Assembly: GCF_001927285.1 (NCBI RefSeq)
Contig: NZ_MSIG01000022.1
Location: forward strand, 1 to 47,108
Origin: Mongoliimonas terrestris
Lineage (GTDB): Bacteria > Pseudomonadota > Alphaproteobacteria > Rhizobiales > Pleomorphomonadaceae
DNA length: 47,108 nt
Direction of reading: 5' to 3'
Shown here piece by piece: positions 1 through 8,624 of this stretch. The stretch's first letter is position 1. Each line of letters begins with the position of its first letter. Below the pieces are notes generated by a model, which was not told the origin of the DNA, did not search any database, and saw nothing but the letters and a program-made list of their open reading frames with translations. Position numbers and translations under genes: made by a program.

Positions 1-110
1 CGAAAGGCGCCCTCACGAGACAACCCCGAGCATCAGCCTGTTCCGACCGGACCGGCACACAAGGATGCCCGGCCCACACGTCTTCTCCACGACGACCAGA
101 CCCAAACACC

Positions 111-143
111 AAAGCCCCGCGCGAGACCCCTCGCCGGGGCTTT
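111..143 (+). terminator. Intrinsic terminator-like hairpin
   Basis: A perfect 9-bp stem, AAAGCCCCG (111-119) with CGGGGCTTT (135-143), encloses a 15-nt loop. It ends in TTT and has AAA on the other side, so it could act in both directions. It probably closes a transcription unit whose gene lies left of the window and separates it from cydAB. Confidence 0.65.
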
Positions 144-302
144 CGTGCGTTCTGGGGACGCCCAAAAGCGGCGGCGCGGGGAAAGCGCGCCGGCAGGGTG
201 GGCGGTGGAGGGTTGGGGCGAGCGGAGGATCGCCGCGATGCGGGCACACAGCAGATCGCCGAACGCGCGCGCTCCGACCGCATGCGCTGTGAAATGCGTG
301 GG

Positions 303-322
303 TGGTCCGCCTGCGCGGACCA
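303..322. other. Hairpin in the cydA leader region
   Basis: TGGTCCGC (303-310) and GCGGACCA (315-322) form a perfect 8-bp stem with a 4-nt CTGC loop. No T-run follows. It may be an RNA structure in a long cydA leader or a DNA site; the function is unknown. Confidence 0.4.
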
Positions 323-458
323 TGACGAGCGAGGAGGAGGGGAGGGCGTGGCGGGCGATGCGGGTTGGACCGGGAGCCGTGCGGGCGGACCGGGTTGTGT
401 CCCGCGGGTGGCGGACGGGTGGGCGGCTCACGGTCGGCCGATCAAGGGCAAAAAACAT

Positions 459-473
459 GTTCGCGTTGCGAAC
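459..473. promoter_or_regulatory. Inverted repeat GTTCGC-N3-GCGAAC upstream of cydA
   Basis: A perfect 6-bp inverted repeat with a 3-nt spacer sits about 50 nt before the cydA start, just after an A-rich run (450-455). It has the size and position of an operator for a dimeric regulator. It does not fit the FNR/Anr consensus TTGAT-N4-ATCAA, so an oxygen-responsive FNR role is not supported. Confidence 0.4.
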
Positions 474-522
474 TTCGGGAGCGGCCCGGCGGTTAGGGTC
501 ACGGTGAACCGGAGGAGACGTG

Positions 523-1971
523 ATGGAACTCGACGTCCTGATGCTGTCGCGCATCCAGTTCGCCTTCACCATCTCCTTCCACATCATCTTTCCGGCCTTC
601 ACCATCGGCCTCGCCAGCTTCCTTGTGGCGCTGGAGTTCAACTGGCTGCGGACGGGCAACGAGCTCTACCGCAGCCTGTTCCGGTTCTGGGTGAAGATCT
701 TCGCCGTCTCGTTCGGACTCGGGGTCGTATCCGGCATCGTGATGAGCTTCCAGTTCGGCACCAACTGGTCGCGCTACGCGGAATTCGTCGGCAACATCCT
801 CGGGCCGATCATCCAGTACGAGGTGATCACCGCCTTCTTCCTGGAGGCGGGCTTTCTCGGCATCATGCTGTTCGGCTGGGACAGGGTCGGCAACCGTCTG
901 CACTTCTTCGCCACCTGCATGGTGGCGTTCGGCACCCTGGTGTCGGCCTTCTGGATCCTCTCGGCGAACTCCTGGATGCAGACGCCCGCCGGCTTCCGGG
1001 TGGAGAACGGGATCGCGCTGCCGGTGGACTGGTTGCAGATCATCTTCAACCCCTCCTTCCCCTACCGCTACGCCCACATGGTGATGGGCTGCTATCTCAC
1101 CACCGCCTTCGCGGTCGCCGGCATGTCGGCCTGGATGATCCTCCGGGCCCGGGAGATGCCGGCCGAGAAGGTGGTCGGCGCGCGGCGATCCCTCTCCATG
1201 GCGCTCTGGTTCGCGGCGATCTGCGCCCCCATCCAGATCGTCCTCGGCGACCTGCACGGGCTCGGCGTGCTGGCCGAGCAGCCCACCAAGCTTGCCGCCA
1301 TGGAGGGCAATTGGGAGCGGCAGGCCAACATGCCGCTCCGGCTCTTCGCCATCCCGGACGAGGCGGCGGAGACAAACCACTACGAGATCGGCATCCCGAA
1401 CCTCGGGTCCTGGGTGCTGACCCACGCCTATGACGGGGTGGTGCCGGGCCTCAAGGACGTGCCGCGCGACGAGCGGCCGCCGGTGCTGCCGGTGTTCTTC
1501 GCCTTCCGGGTGATGGTCGGCATCGGCTTCCTGATGCTGGGCCTCGGCGCCTGGAGCCTCATTCTCCGCTGGAAGGGCACGCTCTTCACCAACCGGGCCT
1601 TCCTCACCGCCACTATGCTGATGACGCCGTCGGGCTTCGGCGCCGTGCTCGCCGGCTGGTTCACCGCCGAGATCGGCCGCCAGCCGTGGGTGGTCTACGG
1701 CCAACTGCGCACCGCCGACGCCCTGTCGCCGGTGAGCGGCGGGGCAGTGGCCTTCTCGCTCGTCAGCTTCATCCTCGCCTACGCGGTCGTGTTCGGCTTC
1801 GGCAGCTACTACCTGACGAAGCTCCTGCGCAAGGGTCCGGAGCCGATCGAGGAGGCGCTGCGCGGCGGCGACTTCGAGGACCGGCTCGACCGCAAGCCGA
1901 AACGGCCCCTCTCCTATCCGGACGAGAGCCTGGAGGGCCGGCCGGGCCACCGCAGCCACCCGGCGGAATGA
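523..1971 (+). CDS. cydA: Cytochrome bd-type quinol oxidase subunit I
   Basis: This is the quinol-oxidising, haem-binding subunit of a terminal oxidase in the inner membrane (482 aa). The haem ligands can be placed: His20 (FHIIFP, b595), His185 (YAHMVMG) and Met331 in the FRVMVG motif (b558); GRQPW is at 385-389. Met331 lies about 60 residues earlier than Met393 of E. coli CydA, which indicates the short Q-loop of cyanide-insensitive (CIO) oxidases. The ATG at 523 is preferred over an in-frame GTG at 520 because GGAGGAG at 511-517 is well spaced for it. cydB follows after 73 nt on the same strand, so the two are surely co-transcribed. No CydX-like small subunit was seen. Confidence 0.97.
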   Translation: MELDVLMLSRIQFAFTISFHIIFPAFTIGLASFLVALEFNWLRTGNELYRSLFRFWVKIFAVSFGLGVVSGIVMSFQFGTNWSRYAEFVGNILGPIIQYEVITAFFLEAGFLGIMLFGWDRVGNRLHFFATCMVAFGTLVSAFWILSANSWMQTPAGFRVENGIALPVDWLQIIFNPSFPYRYAHMVMGCYLTTAFAVAGMSAWMILRAREMPAEKVVGARRSLSMALWFAAICAPIQIVLGDLHGLGVLAEQPTKLAAMEGNWERQANMPLRLFAIPDEAAETNHYEIGIPNLGSWVLTHAYDGVVPGLKDVPRDERPPVLPVFFAFRVMVGIGFLMLGLGAWSLILRWKGTLFTNRAFLTATMLMTPSGFGAVLAGWFTAEIGRQPWVVYGQLRTADALSPVSGGAVAFSLVSFILAYAVVFGFGSYYLTKLLRKGPEPIEEALRGGDFEDRLDRKPKRPLSYPDESLEGRPGHRSHPAE

Positions 1972-2044
1972 CATCCGCACGCCCGAAGCGGCCGCGTCGC
2001 CCTGGCTGGCGGCCCGACGGGACCCCTGACGAGGAGCCGACCCG

Positions 2045-3103
2045 ATGATGGACATCCTCACCCTGTTCGCGCCCGAGGGGCTGACCGGCCCCGGCCTCTG
2101 GCTGCCGCTTGTCTGGGCCGCGCTCCTTGCCGTCGCGGTCGCCATGTATGTGGTGGCGGACGGCTTCGACCTCGGGGTCGGCATCCTCTTCACCGCGGCG
2201 CGCAGCGAGACCTGGCGCGACCGGATGATGCTCTCGGTGGCGCCGATCTGGGACGGCAACGAGACCTGGCTCATCCTCGGCGGCGGCGGGCTCCTGGCGG
2301 TGTTCTATCTCGCCTACGCGATCCTCCTGCCGGCGCTCTACATCCCGCTCCTCGTCATGCTGATCGCCCTCGTCTTCCGGGGCGTCGCCTTCGAGTTCCG
2401 CTTCAAGGCGGACGCCTCCAAGCGGGTGTGGGACTATGCCTTCCACTACGGCTCGCTGCTGGCGACCTTCTCGCAAGGGGTGGTGCTCGGGGCCTTCGTG
2501 CAGGGATTCGAGGTGGACGGCACCCAGTTCGGCGGCGGCACCTTCGACTGGCTGAGCCTCTTCAGCCTGACCACCGGCCTCGGCCTCGTCGCCGGCTACG
2601 GCCTCCTCGGCGCCACCTGGTGCGTGATGAAGACCACCGGCGACCTGGAGCTCTGGGCCCGGCGGAAGGCGGAGCACTTCCTGATCGCCACCATCGTGAT
2701 GATGGCCGTCGTCAGCCTGTGGGTGCCCTTCCTCGGGCTCGACATCGAGCGGCGCTGGTTCTCCTATCCGAACGTGGTCGTGCTCGCCCCCGTGCCCATC
2801 CTCACCGGGCTGACGGCCTTCGCCATCTGGCGGAGCCTACGCGGCAGCGGCCAGCGGGCGCCCTTCTTCCTCTCCATCACCCTTTTTCTCTTCGGCTTCC
2901 TCGGCCTTGCGGTCAGCCTCTTTCCCTTCCTCATTCCGCCGTCGATGACGATCTGGCAGGCGGCGAGCGCGCCGGAATCGCAGGCCTTCGCGCTGATCGG
3001 TTATGCGGTGGTGATGCCGCTGACCTTCGTCTACACCGCCTACGCCTACTGGGTGTTTCGCGGCAAGGTGGCCGAGGACGTGCAATCCTCCGGCTACCAC
3101 TGA
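2045..3103 (+). CDS. cydB: Cytochrome bd-type quinol oxidase subunit II
   Basis: This is the second large subunit of the bd oxidase, a polytopic membrane protein of 352 aa that pairs with CydA. The N-terminal part has the family signature VADGFDLGVGIL, followed by IWDGNETWLILGGG and an FRGVAFEFRFK stretch typical of the CIO-type subunit II. GAGGAG at 2031-2036 precedes the ATG at 2045 by 8 nt; a second ATG at 2048 is possible. The stop codon lies in a duplicated 15-bp segment: CCGGCTACCACTGAT occurs at 3090-3104 and again at 3107-3121, so a second stop-containing copy sits just downstream. Confidence 0.97.
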   Translation: MMDILTLFAPEGLTGPGLWLPLVWAALLAVAVAMYVVADGFDLGVGILFTAARSETWRDRMMLSVAPIWDGNETWLILGGGGLLAVFYLAYAILLPALYIPLLVMLIALVFRGVAFEFRFKADASKRVWDYAFHYGSLLATFSQGVVLGAFVQGFEVDGTQFGGGTFDWLSLFSLTTGLGLVAGYGLLGATWCVMKTTGDLELWARRKAEHFLIATIVMMAVVSLWVPFLGLDIERRWFSYPNVVVLAPVPILTGLTAFAIWRSLRGSGQRAPFFLSITLFLFGFLGLAVSLFPFLIPPSMTIWQAASAPESQAFALIGYAVVMPLTFVYTAYAYWVFRGKVAEDVQSSGYH

Positions 3104-3121
3104 TCCCCGGCTACCACTGAT
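3090..3121 (+). repeat. Two-copy tandem repeat across the cydB stop
   Basis: CCGGCTACCACTGAT occurs at 3090-3104 and 3107-3121, a 17-nt period. The first copy encodes the last codons and the TGA of cydB; the second is non-coding. It looks like a slippage duplication. Confidence 0.85.
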
Positions 3122-3163
3122 TCCAAGCGCGCCGCCGAATGCCGAAAGGCGGAGGGCGCGGCC

Positions 3164-4180
3164 TCAACGGGGCGCCGCCGCCAGACCGCCGTCGCCGGAC
3201 CGGAACGCCAGACGGCCGATCGCCAGCACGAACCCGTCGCCGAGCATGGTCACCAGTCGGAAGAGCGCGGCGGCGACGGCCGCGGCGGTGTCCGCGCCGC
3301 CGCCGAGCCCGACGACAAGCGCCACCAGCACGACCTCGCGCGGTCCGAGACCGCCGGGCGCGCCGACCGTCAGATAGCCCGCGACCCACGCGACGGCGCT
3401 GGCCGCCACGGCAAGGCTCGCCGGGACGGACGTGTCGAGACCCGACAGGACGGCGGCAAAGAGGGTGCCCTGGACGGCAAAGAAGATCATCGCCCGCAGA
3501 AGGCAGGGTAGGCCGGTCGCGAGCAGGCGGCGGGCCGGAACCGGCGGCCAAGGGATCGCGGGCAGGCGGCCGGCGAGGGCGAGCGCCCCGACGGTTAGAG
3601 CGATCAAGAGGACCATCAGGCCGCCGCCGACGACCGCGTGGCCGTCCCCCGGTACCGGATCGAGAAAGGCCGGCAGCGTCGCCAGAATTCCGTCCGCTCG
3701 TCCCGCCGGGTGGAGGTCGCCGGCGGATACGGCGACGGAAAGCGCCAGGGCGCCGACGAGGACCGCGGCGAGCACCAGCACGAGCGACTCAAGGACGAGC
3801 GCGGCGACGAGCGCGCCGTGGCTCATCCCGGCGCGGGCCAGCACGCCGTGGCGGGCCGCCAGATGGAGGACGTTGCCGGGGAGATACTTGGCCACCTGGG
3901 TGTCGGTGAACGCCCGCCGGGCGACCGGCGGCGCCACGGCGCCGCCGCCGACAAGGTCGATCCCGGCCCGCCAGTTCTCCGCCAGGAGGAGCAGCGCCAG
4001 GGCGTGGACGAGCGCGAGGCCGGCGAGCGCGCCAATCTCGTCCGCGCCGACGCCGCGCTCGGTGAGCGACGGCCAGGCGTCGACAAGGGCGACGGCCATG
4101 TAGCCGAGCGCCAGGACGGTGAGGAGCGCCGCCGCCGACCGCCCGGCGCGCCGCACCCATCCGGCCGGACCGGGTGTCAT
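3164..4180 (-). CDS. UPF0104/LPG-synthase-TM-like membrane protein
   Basis: A polytopic membrane protein of 338 aa, with about eight hydrophobic segments. It resembles the lysylphosphatidylglycerol-synthase transmembrane family (UPF0104, AglD-like), including the N-terminal FTDTQVAKYLPGNVLHL stretch and the loop motif GAPGGLGPREVVLVAL. Family members without the aminoacyltransferase domain often sit beside glycosyltransferases and are thought to handle lipid-linked substrates. The start at 4180 overlaps the upstream methyltransferase stop by 4 nt (ATGA). It is the last gene of a four-gene unit and converges on cydB. Membrane localisation is clear; the substrate is not. Confidence 0.75.
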   Translation of the reverse strand: MTPGPAGWVRRAGRSAAALLTVLALGYMAVALVDAWPSLTERGVGADEIGALAGLALVHALALLLLAENWRAGIDLVGGGAVAPPVARRAFTDTQVAKYLPGNVLHLAARHGVLARAGMSHGALVAALVLESLVLVLAAVLVGALALSVAVSAGDLHPAGRADGILATLPAFLDPVPGDGHAVVGGGLMVLLIALTVGALALAGRLPAIPWPPVPARRLLATGLPCLLRAMIFFAVQGTLFAAVLSGLDTSVPASLAVAASAVAWVAGYLTVGAPGGLGPREVVLVALVVGLGGGADTAAAVAAALFRLVTMLGDGFVLAIGRLAFRSGDGGLAAAPR

Positions 4181-4920
4181 GGACGGCTGTCCGCACGCCG
4201 GAGCAGCGTGGTTTCGCCGGGGTAGGGCAGCGCCGGCACGAGCCCGCGAAGCCGCTCCGCCACGAAGCCGCGCGCCACGGCCGCCGCGACGGCGGCCCGG
4301 TAGCGACGCCGCTCGGAGTTGTCGAGGACGATGAGGCCGCCCGTCGCCAGCCGGTCCACCGCCGCCGCAAGGCAGGCGGCGCGCGCCCGCCCGTCGATCA
4401 CGATGAGGTCGTAGCCCGGTCCCTCGGACCCGATCGCCTCCACATAGCGCCGGAAGCTCGCGTGGGCCGCCCCCGGCTTGCCGGAGCGGAAGGCCGGGTC
4501 GTAGGCCCCGGGCGGATCCGGCGGGCAGAGCCGGAGGTCGACATGGGCGGCCCCGGCGACCACCCGGCCGGTCTCGCCATACCAGGCGGCGTCGTGCTCG
4601 ATGCTCGTCACCGTGCCGGCCCGGCGGGCGAGCCAGGCCGTGCTGGCACCGCTGCCGTATTCGAACACGGCGGCGCCGGGACGGTCCGCGAGAAAGCGCT
4701 CCACCGTCTCGATGGCCCGATAGGTCCACCAGGGCACGTCGAGGGCCACCATGGCGTCGATGTCGTGGATCGCCCCGAGGCTGCCGAGCCAGCGCACGGA
4801 CCGGCGGCCCGTCCGCCGCTCCAGCACCCGGCCGAGGCCGCTTCTTGCCACCGTGCCGGCCGCCACGCGCACGGCCTTCACATAGGCGGACTTCAGGACG
4901 GCGGAGGCGGTGGCGGACAT
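4177..4920 (-). CDS. Class I SAM-dependent methyltransferase
   Basis: A soluble protein of 247 aa with a Rossmann-type SAM fold. VFEYGSGASTAWLARR is the glycine-rich motif I, VTSIEHDAAWY is the acidic motif that binds the ribose, and YDLIVIDGRARAACL followed by GGLIVLDNSE are later core strands. It lies third in a minus-strand unit with a GT2 glycosyltransferase, 16 nt after the upstream membrane protein and overlapping the UPF0104-like gene by 4 nt. A role in methylating a surface sugar or lipid is inferred from context; the acceptor cannot be read from sequence. Confidence 0.8.
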   Translation of the reverse strand: MSATASAVLKSAYVKAVRVAAGTVARSGLGRVLERRTGRRSVRWLGSLGAIHDIDAMVALDVPWWTYRAIETVERFLADRPGAAVFEYGSGASTAWLARRAGTVTSIEHDAAWYGETGRVVAGAAHVDLRLCPPDPPGAYDPAFRSGKPGAAHASFRRYVEAIGSEGPGYDLIVIDGRARAACLAAAVDRLATGGLIVLDNSERRRYRAAVAAAVARGFVAERLRGLVPALPYPGETTLLRRADSRP

Positions 4921-4936
4921 CGGGGAAACCTTCCGT

Positions 4937-6394
4937 TCAGAGCCGGCAGAGCTGGTCGAGGTCGGCGTTCGGCAGGCCCTTGGCGCGCACCATGGTCTCG
5001 CAGAAGGGCCGGCTCCAGGTCACGAACTCCGGAATATCGGTGAAATAGGTTGCGTAGTGGCGGGCGGTGACGGCGGTGCCAACCGTGCCGAAGAGGACGA
5101 GGCCGACGGCCAGCCCCCCGGTCGCCCCGCGCCAGGACGCGCCGGTCCGGGCGGCAAGGCCCGTCAGGCCCATGGCGGCGACGACGGCCAGGAGCGGGAA
5201 GATCTCCAGCCGGTAGCGGAGCGTCACGGTCGGATAGCTGAGGAGGATGAGAACCGGGATGGCGGCGCTCGCGACCGCCGCCGTCCAGGCGCCGGCCGCC
5301 CAGGCGCCTGCCGGCCGCATCCGCGTGGCGAAGCCCACAACGGCGATCGCGAGCCACGGCAGCCACAGCCTGACGACCCCGGCGAACGGGCCTTCCAGCC
5401 GGCCGGCGCCGACCGGCGCGCTCAGCGCCGCATAGACCCGCTCCACCACGGCGGACGGCGACATGATGAGGTGCATGAAGAGGTTCGCGGGGATGCGGAG
5501 CGGGTGGAAGCGGCCCTGTTCGGTGAAGACGCGCGCGCGGCTCGACGCCGCGTCCTCGAAGGACCAGAAGACCGTGCCGTACTGGAGCGGACCCGGTTCG
5601 AAGCTGCCGTGCATCAGGAAGGGGTCGGAAAAGCGCGCCTGATTGAAGAGAAGGAGGGCGCCACCGGCCGCCGCCAGCACCAGCCCAGCGCCGACCGCGC
5701 GGCCGACGGCGATCCGCCCGTGGGTTCTGAGGTCGACGAGCGCCAGGATGGCGACGCCCGCATAGAGACCGACCGCCACGTGCGGCCGGGCGAATAGGGA
5801 AAGGGCGGCGAGAAGCGCGGCGGGAAGGAGGATCGCGGCCGGCGCCGCGCCGAGATGGGCGGCCCACACCATGAGGGCGAAGAAGAGGCCGCTCGCCGCG
5901 TAGGCGACCGCGATCGGCTCGTGGTAGACGGCGGTGTTGGCGGCAAGAAGCAGCCCGGGCGAGACGAACCACGCCAGCACGGACACGAGAACCACCGCGA
6001 GCATCGGCGCGCCGGCCGGGCCCGCCGACCGTCGGAGCAGGCGGAGGAAGGCCCACTGGTAGGCCGCCGATCCGACCGCCGCCCCGAGCCAGATTGTGAA
6101 GGCCGGCAGCGCCGCGGTCCGGATGTCCAGGAAGGGCACGGCGAGGAAGCGGGGCACCAGCGGCGCGAGGCCGTAGTAGACGAAGGCGCGGCCCGACGGG
6201 TCGTAGTGCCCCTCGCCGCCGATCGCCCGGATCGGCACGTCGAACCGCCCGTCCATGAGCGCCAGGGCATAATGGTTGTAGATCTGGCTGCCGCTCGGCT
6301 CGCCGGTCGACCAGCCGGCCACGTCGAGCACCAGGAGGGCGGCGGCCGCCATGCCGCAGGCGGCGACCAGGAGGGCGGCGCGCTCAGGCGGCAT
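4937..6394 (-). CDS. Polytopic membrane protein, possible GT-C type glycosyltransferase
   Basis: A membrane protein of 485 aa with roughly ten hydrophobic segments and an extended loop after the first one (SGSQIYNHYALALMDGRF). That layout resembles lipid-linked-sugar glycosyltransferases of the GT-C/PMT type, but I do not recognise a specific family or a diagnostic DXD or EXD motif. The ATG at 6394 overlaps the upstream GT2 gene by 11 nt; an upstream ATG at 6436 is also open, and neither has a clear Shine-Dalgarno site. It probably uses or moves the lipid-linked sugar made by the GT2 neighbour. Confidence 0.65.
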   Translation of the reverse strand: MPPERAALLVAACGMAAAALLVLDVAGWSTGEPSGSQIYNHYALALMDGRFDVPIRAIGGEGHYDPSGRAFVYYGLAPLVPRFLAVPFLDIRTAALPAFTIWLGAAVGSAAYQWAFLRLLRRSAGPAGAPMLAVVLVSVLAWFVSPGLLLAANTAVYHEPIAVAYAASGLFFALMVWAAHLGAAPAAILLPAALLAALSLFARPHVAVGLYAGVAILALVDLRTHGRIAVGRAVGAGLVLAAAGGALLLFNQARFSDPFLMHGSFEPGPLQYGTVFWSFEDAASSRARVFTEQGRFHPLRIPANLFMHLIMSPSAVVERVYAALSAPVGAGRLEGPFAGVVRLWLPWLAIAVVGFATRMRPAGAWAAGAWTAAVASAAIPVLILLSYPTVTLRYRLEIFPLLAVVAAMGLTGLAARTGASWRGATGGLAVGLVLFGTVGTAVTARHYATYFTDIPEFVTWSRPFCETMVRAKGLPNADLDQLCRL

Positions 6395-7412
6395 GCGACG
6401 CGTCGGCCCTTCCGGCCGGCGGAGCGTCGCCCGCATCGGCGGACGGGGTCGCGGCGGGCGCGTCCCGGGCCGAGAGGGCGTACTCCACGTGGCGGATCCG
6501 CTCCAGGGTCGCCTCGAGCAGGCGCCGGTTGGTCGCGACCGTGTCGCTCAGGAGCGCGATCAGGAGGGTGCCGTAGCCGAGCATGATCAGCGTGGAGCCG
6601 AGCACCAGGGACTGCACGTGCCCGTCCCCGTCGCCGGTCGCCCAGAAGAAGAGGAAGCGCGCGATCGGAATGGCGCCGATCGCCGACACCACCAGCCCGA
6701 GGGTGCCGAACACCCGGAGCGGGCGATAGAGCAGATAGCTTCTGAGGATGGTGATCGCCTGCTTGCGCAGGAAGACGGTCATCGACCGCGCCAGCCGGGA
6801 CGGCCGGGTCACCGCGTTGGTGCGGATCGGGACCGACGCCACCACGAGCCCGCGATGGCCGGCCTGGACCAGCGTCTCCGTCGTGTAGCTGAACGGGCTG
6901 TGGACGATGGTCCCCATGGCGGCCTCGCGGCTGTAGGCCCGGAAGCCCGACACCGCGTCGCCGATCTTGAGGCCGGAGAGGGTGCTGACGACCGCCGAGC
7001 CCATCCGCTGCAGCCGGCGCTTCATCGGCGAGAAGGCCGCCGCGTCGCCCGGGTTGCGGTCGCCCACGACCACGTCGGCGCTCCGGTCCAGGATCGGCCG
7101 GATCAGCGCCGGGATCGAGGCGCCGTCATACTGGTGGTCGCCGTCCGTGTTGACGATGATGTCGGCGCCGAGCCGGAGCGCGGTGTCGAGCCCGCGGCGG
7201 AAGCTGCGCGCCAGGCCGAGCCGGCCGACGTTCTGCACCACGTGGTCGGCCCCGGCCGCCCGGGCGATCTCGGCGGTGCCGTCCGTGGACCCGTCGTCGA
7301 TCACCAGGACCTCCACCCGGTCCACGCCGGCGATCGTCCGCGGAATGCCGGCCACCACGGCCGAAAGCGTGGCCGCCTCGTTGTGGCAGGGGATCTGGAC
7401 GATCAGCTTCAA
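6384..7412 (-). CDS. GT2 family glycosyltransferase (DPM1/GtrB-like)
   Basis: A GT-A fold glycosyltransferase, likely moving a sugar from a nucleotide donor to a polyprenyl phosphate on the cytoplasmic face. The N-terminus KLIVQIPCHNEAATL starts the domain, DDGSTDGTAE binds the nucleotide, and NTDGDHQYDG carries the DXD-type metal site. Two transmembrane segments follow near the C-terminus (LRVFGTLGLVVSAIGAIPIA and LVLGSTLIMLGYGTLLIALL), as in GtrB. I chose a TTG start at 7412 because it gives the usual family start MKLIVQIP; TTG codons at 7433 and 7469 are alternatives. A TATAAAT sequence near 7453-7459 on this strand could be a -10 box and would exclude the longest form. It is the first gene of the four-gene unit. 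Confidence 0.85.
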   Translation of the reverse strand: MKLIVQIPCHNEAATLSAVVAGIPRTIAGVDRVEVLVIDDGSTDGTAEIARAAGADHVVQNVGRLGLARSFRRGLDTALRLGADIIVNTDGDHQYDGASIPALIRPILDRSADVVVGDRNPGDAAAFSPMKRRLQRMGSAVVSTLSGLKIGDAVSGFRAYSREAAMGTIVHSPFSYTTETLVQAGHRGLVVASVPIRTNAVTRPSRLARSMTVFLRKQAITILRSYLLYRPLRVFGTLGLVVSAIGAIPIARFLFFWATGDGDGHVQSLVLGSTLIMLGYGTLLIALLSDTVATNRRLLEATLERIRHVEYALSARDAPAATPSADAGDAPPAGRADASHAA

Positions 7413-7526
7413 CTCCGCACCCCGCCGCTGCAAAAAGCCTCCATCGCGTGCGGATTTATACCTTCGCAATCCCTTCGGAGCCGTGAATGGGTCGTGTCGC
7501 GCGCCGCCGGGTGGCGCACGCTCGTG

Positions 7527-8624
7527 TCACGGGGCGCGGACGACGGACAGCCAGAGCGCGATGAAGCGGGCGCGGCGGAGCGGGTCGGTGAGGGCGAGGA
7601 GCTGGGCGTTGAGGGCGATCGGCCGGATCGGGCCGCGGGCGTCGGCCCGGATGCTCGCCTGCCCGAAGCCGTCGGTGACCGCCGGGTCGATGGCCGAGAG
7701 CAGCGCCTCGCGGGCGAGCACCCGCTGCGCCTCCACGGAGAGCAGATAGTCGAGGAAGCGCTCGGCGGCGTCCGGGTTCGGGCTCTGCCGCATCAGGAGG
7801 GCGACGCGGCTCACCACCGCCATGAAGTCCTCCGGGTAGACGATGTCGATCGGCGTGCCGGCGGCCTGGCGGGCGAGCGCGTAGGAGCCGAGCACGTTGT
7901 AGCCGACGGCGGCCCGCCCGTCCGCCACCGCGTCGATCACGTCGGACGTGCAGCAGAAGGTGAGGAGCCCGCCGTCGCTCACCGCGTCGACGAAGGGCCA
8001 GTAGTCGCTCATCAGGAGGGCGTCGAGGCTGGAGGTGAGATAGCCGACGCCGCTCGTCTCCACGTCGTAGGTGGCGACCCGGCCGGCAAGATCCGGGCGG
8101 CCTTGGATGAGGGCGGCGAGGGCGGACCGGGTGCGCGGCGCCGCCGCCTTCGGCAGGAGGGTGCGGTTGGTGACGAAGACGAGCGGCTCGAAGGTGAAGC
8201 CGAAGGCCTCGTCGCGCCAGCGCGCCCAGTCCGGCAGGCGCGCCGTGGCGGCGGACCGGTAGGGCCGGCTGTGGCCGTCGTTGACGAGGCGGATCTGCAG
8301 GTCGGCGGCCGAGGAGATCACCACGTCGGGCGCCGGGTCGAGGGCCCCGCCGACCACCGCCTCGTAGAGGTCCACCGTGTCGCGCTCCAGATAGGTCACG
8401 CGCACGTCCGGGTGGGCGGCCGCAAAGCCGGCGAGCAGCGGGTCCATGGCGGAGCGGTCGGTGGATCCGGCGACCACCAGGTCCGCCGCCCGCGCGTCCG
8501 CAGCCGCGGTAAGGACGAACCCCGCCGCGAGGGCGAGCCCCGCCACAAGGGCAGTCAGGCACCCCGCGAAGGCGAACGGACGCCGGCGGCCCTGGCGCAT
8601 GCGCCCGTCCCTTCGCCCGTCCAT
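7527..8624 (-). CDS. Periplasmic ABC-type substrate-binding protein
   Basis: A periplasmic solute-binding protein of the iron/phosphoglycerate (FbpA/PgtC-like) class, 365 aa. An arginine-rich start and hydrophobic stretch (FAGCLTALVAGLALAAGFVL) end in a likely signal peptidase site after ADARA. The mature part begins DLVVAGSTDRSAMDPLLAGF and contains PDVVISSAADLQ and a late SVEAQRVLAREALL segment, both typical of the class. GGGGAGG lies 7 nt before the ATG at 8624. No ABC permease or ATPase is adjacent; the gene is divergent from tctC. Such orphan binding proteins can serve as ligand sensors for nearby kinases, but that is inference here. Confidence 0.82.
   Translation of the reverse strand: MDGRRDGRMRQGRRRPFAFAGCLTALVAGLALAAGFVLTAAADARAADLVVAGSTDRSAMDPLLAGFAAAHPDVRVTYLERDTVDLYEAVVGGALDPAPDVVISSAADLQIRLVNDGHSRPYRSAATARLPDWARWRDEAFGFTFEPLVFVTNRTLLPKAAAPRTRSALAALIQGRPDLAGRVATYDVETSGVGYLTSSLDALLMSDYWPFVDAVSDGGLLTFCCTSDVIDAVADGRAAVGYNVLGSYALARQAAGTPIDIVYPEDFMAVVSRVALLMRQSPNPDAAERFLDYLLSVEAQRVLAREALLSAIDPAVTDGFGQASIRADARGPIRPIALNAQLLALTDPLRRARFIALWLSVVRAP

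Larger units (their letters stand above)
1..522. other. Gene-free leader upstream of cydA
   Basis: No credible gene is visible in this stretch; the open frames crossing it have arginine/proline-rich compositions typical of GC-rich shadow frames. It holds an intrinsic-terminator-like hairpin (111-143), an 8-bp stem hairpin with a CTGC loop (303-322) and a 15-bp inverted repeat just upstream of the cydA ribosome binding site (459-473). The cydA promoter is probably in the second half, after the terminator. I do not see a tRNA or 5S rRNA. Confidence 0.6.

Noticed and set aside
1..110. tRNA or 5S rRNA end before the first terminator
   Set aside because: No cloverleaf, T-loop sequence or CCA end could be found.
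3104..3163. CydX small subunit after cydB
   Set aside because: Only 60 nt lie before the opposing gene and no start codon with a hydrophobic short frame is present.
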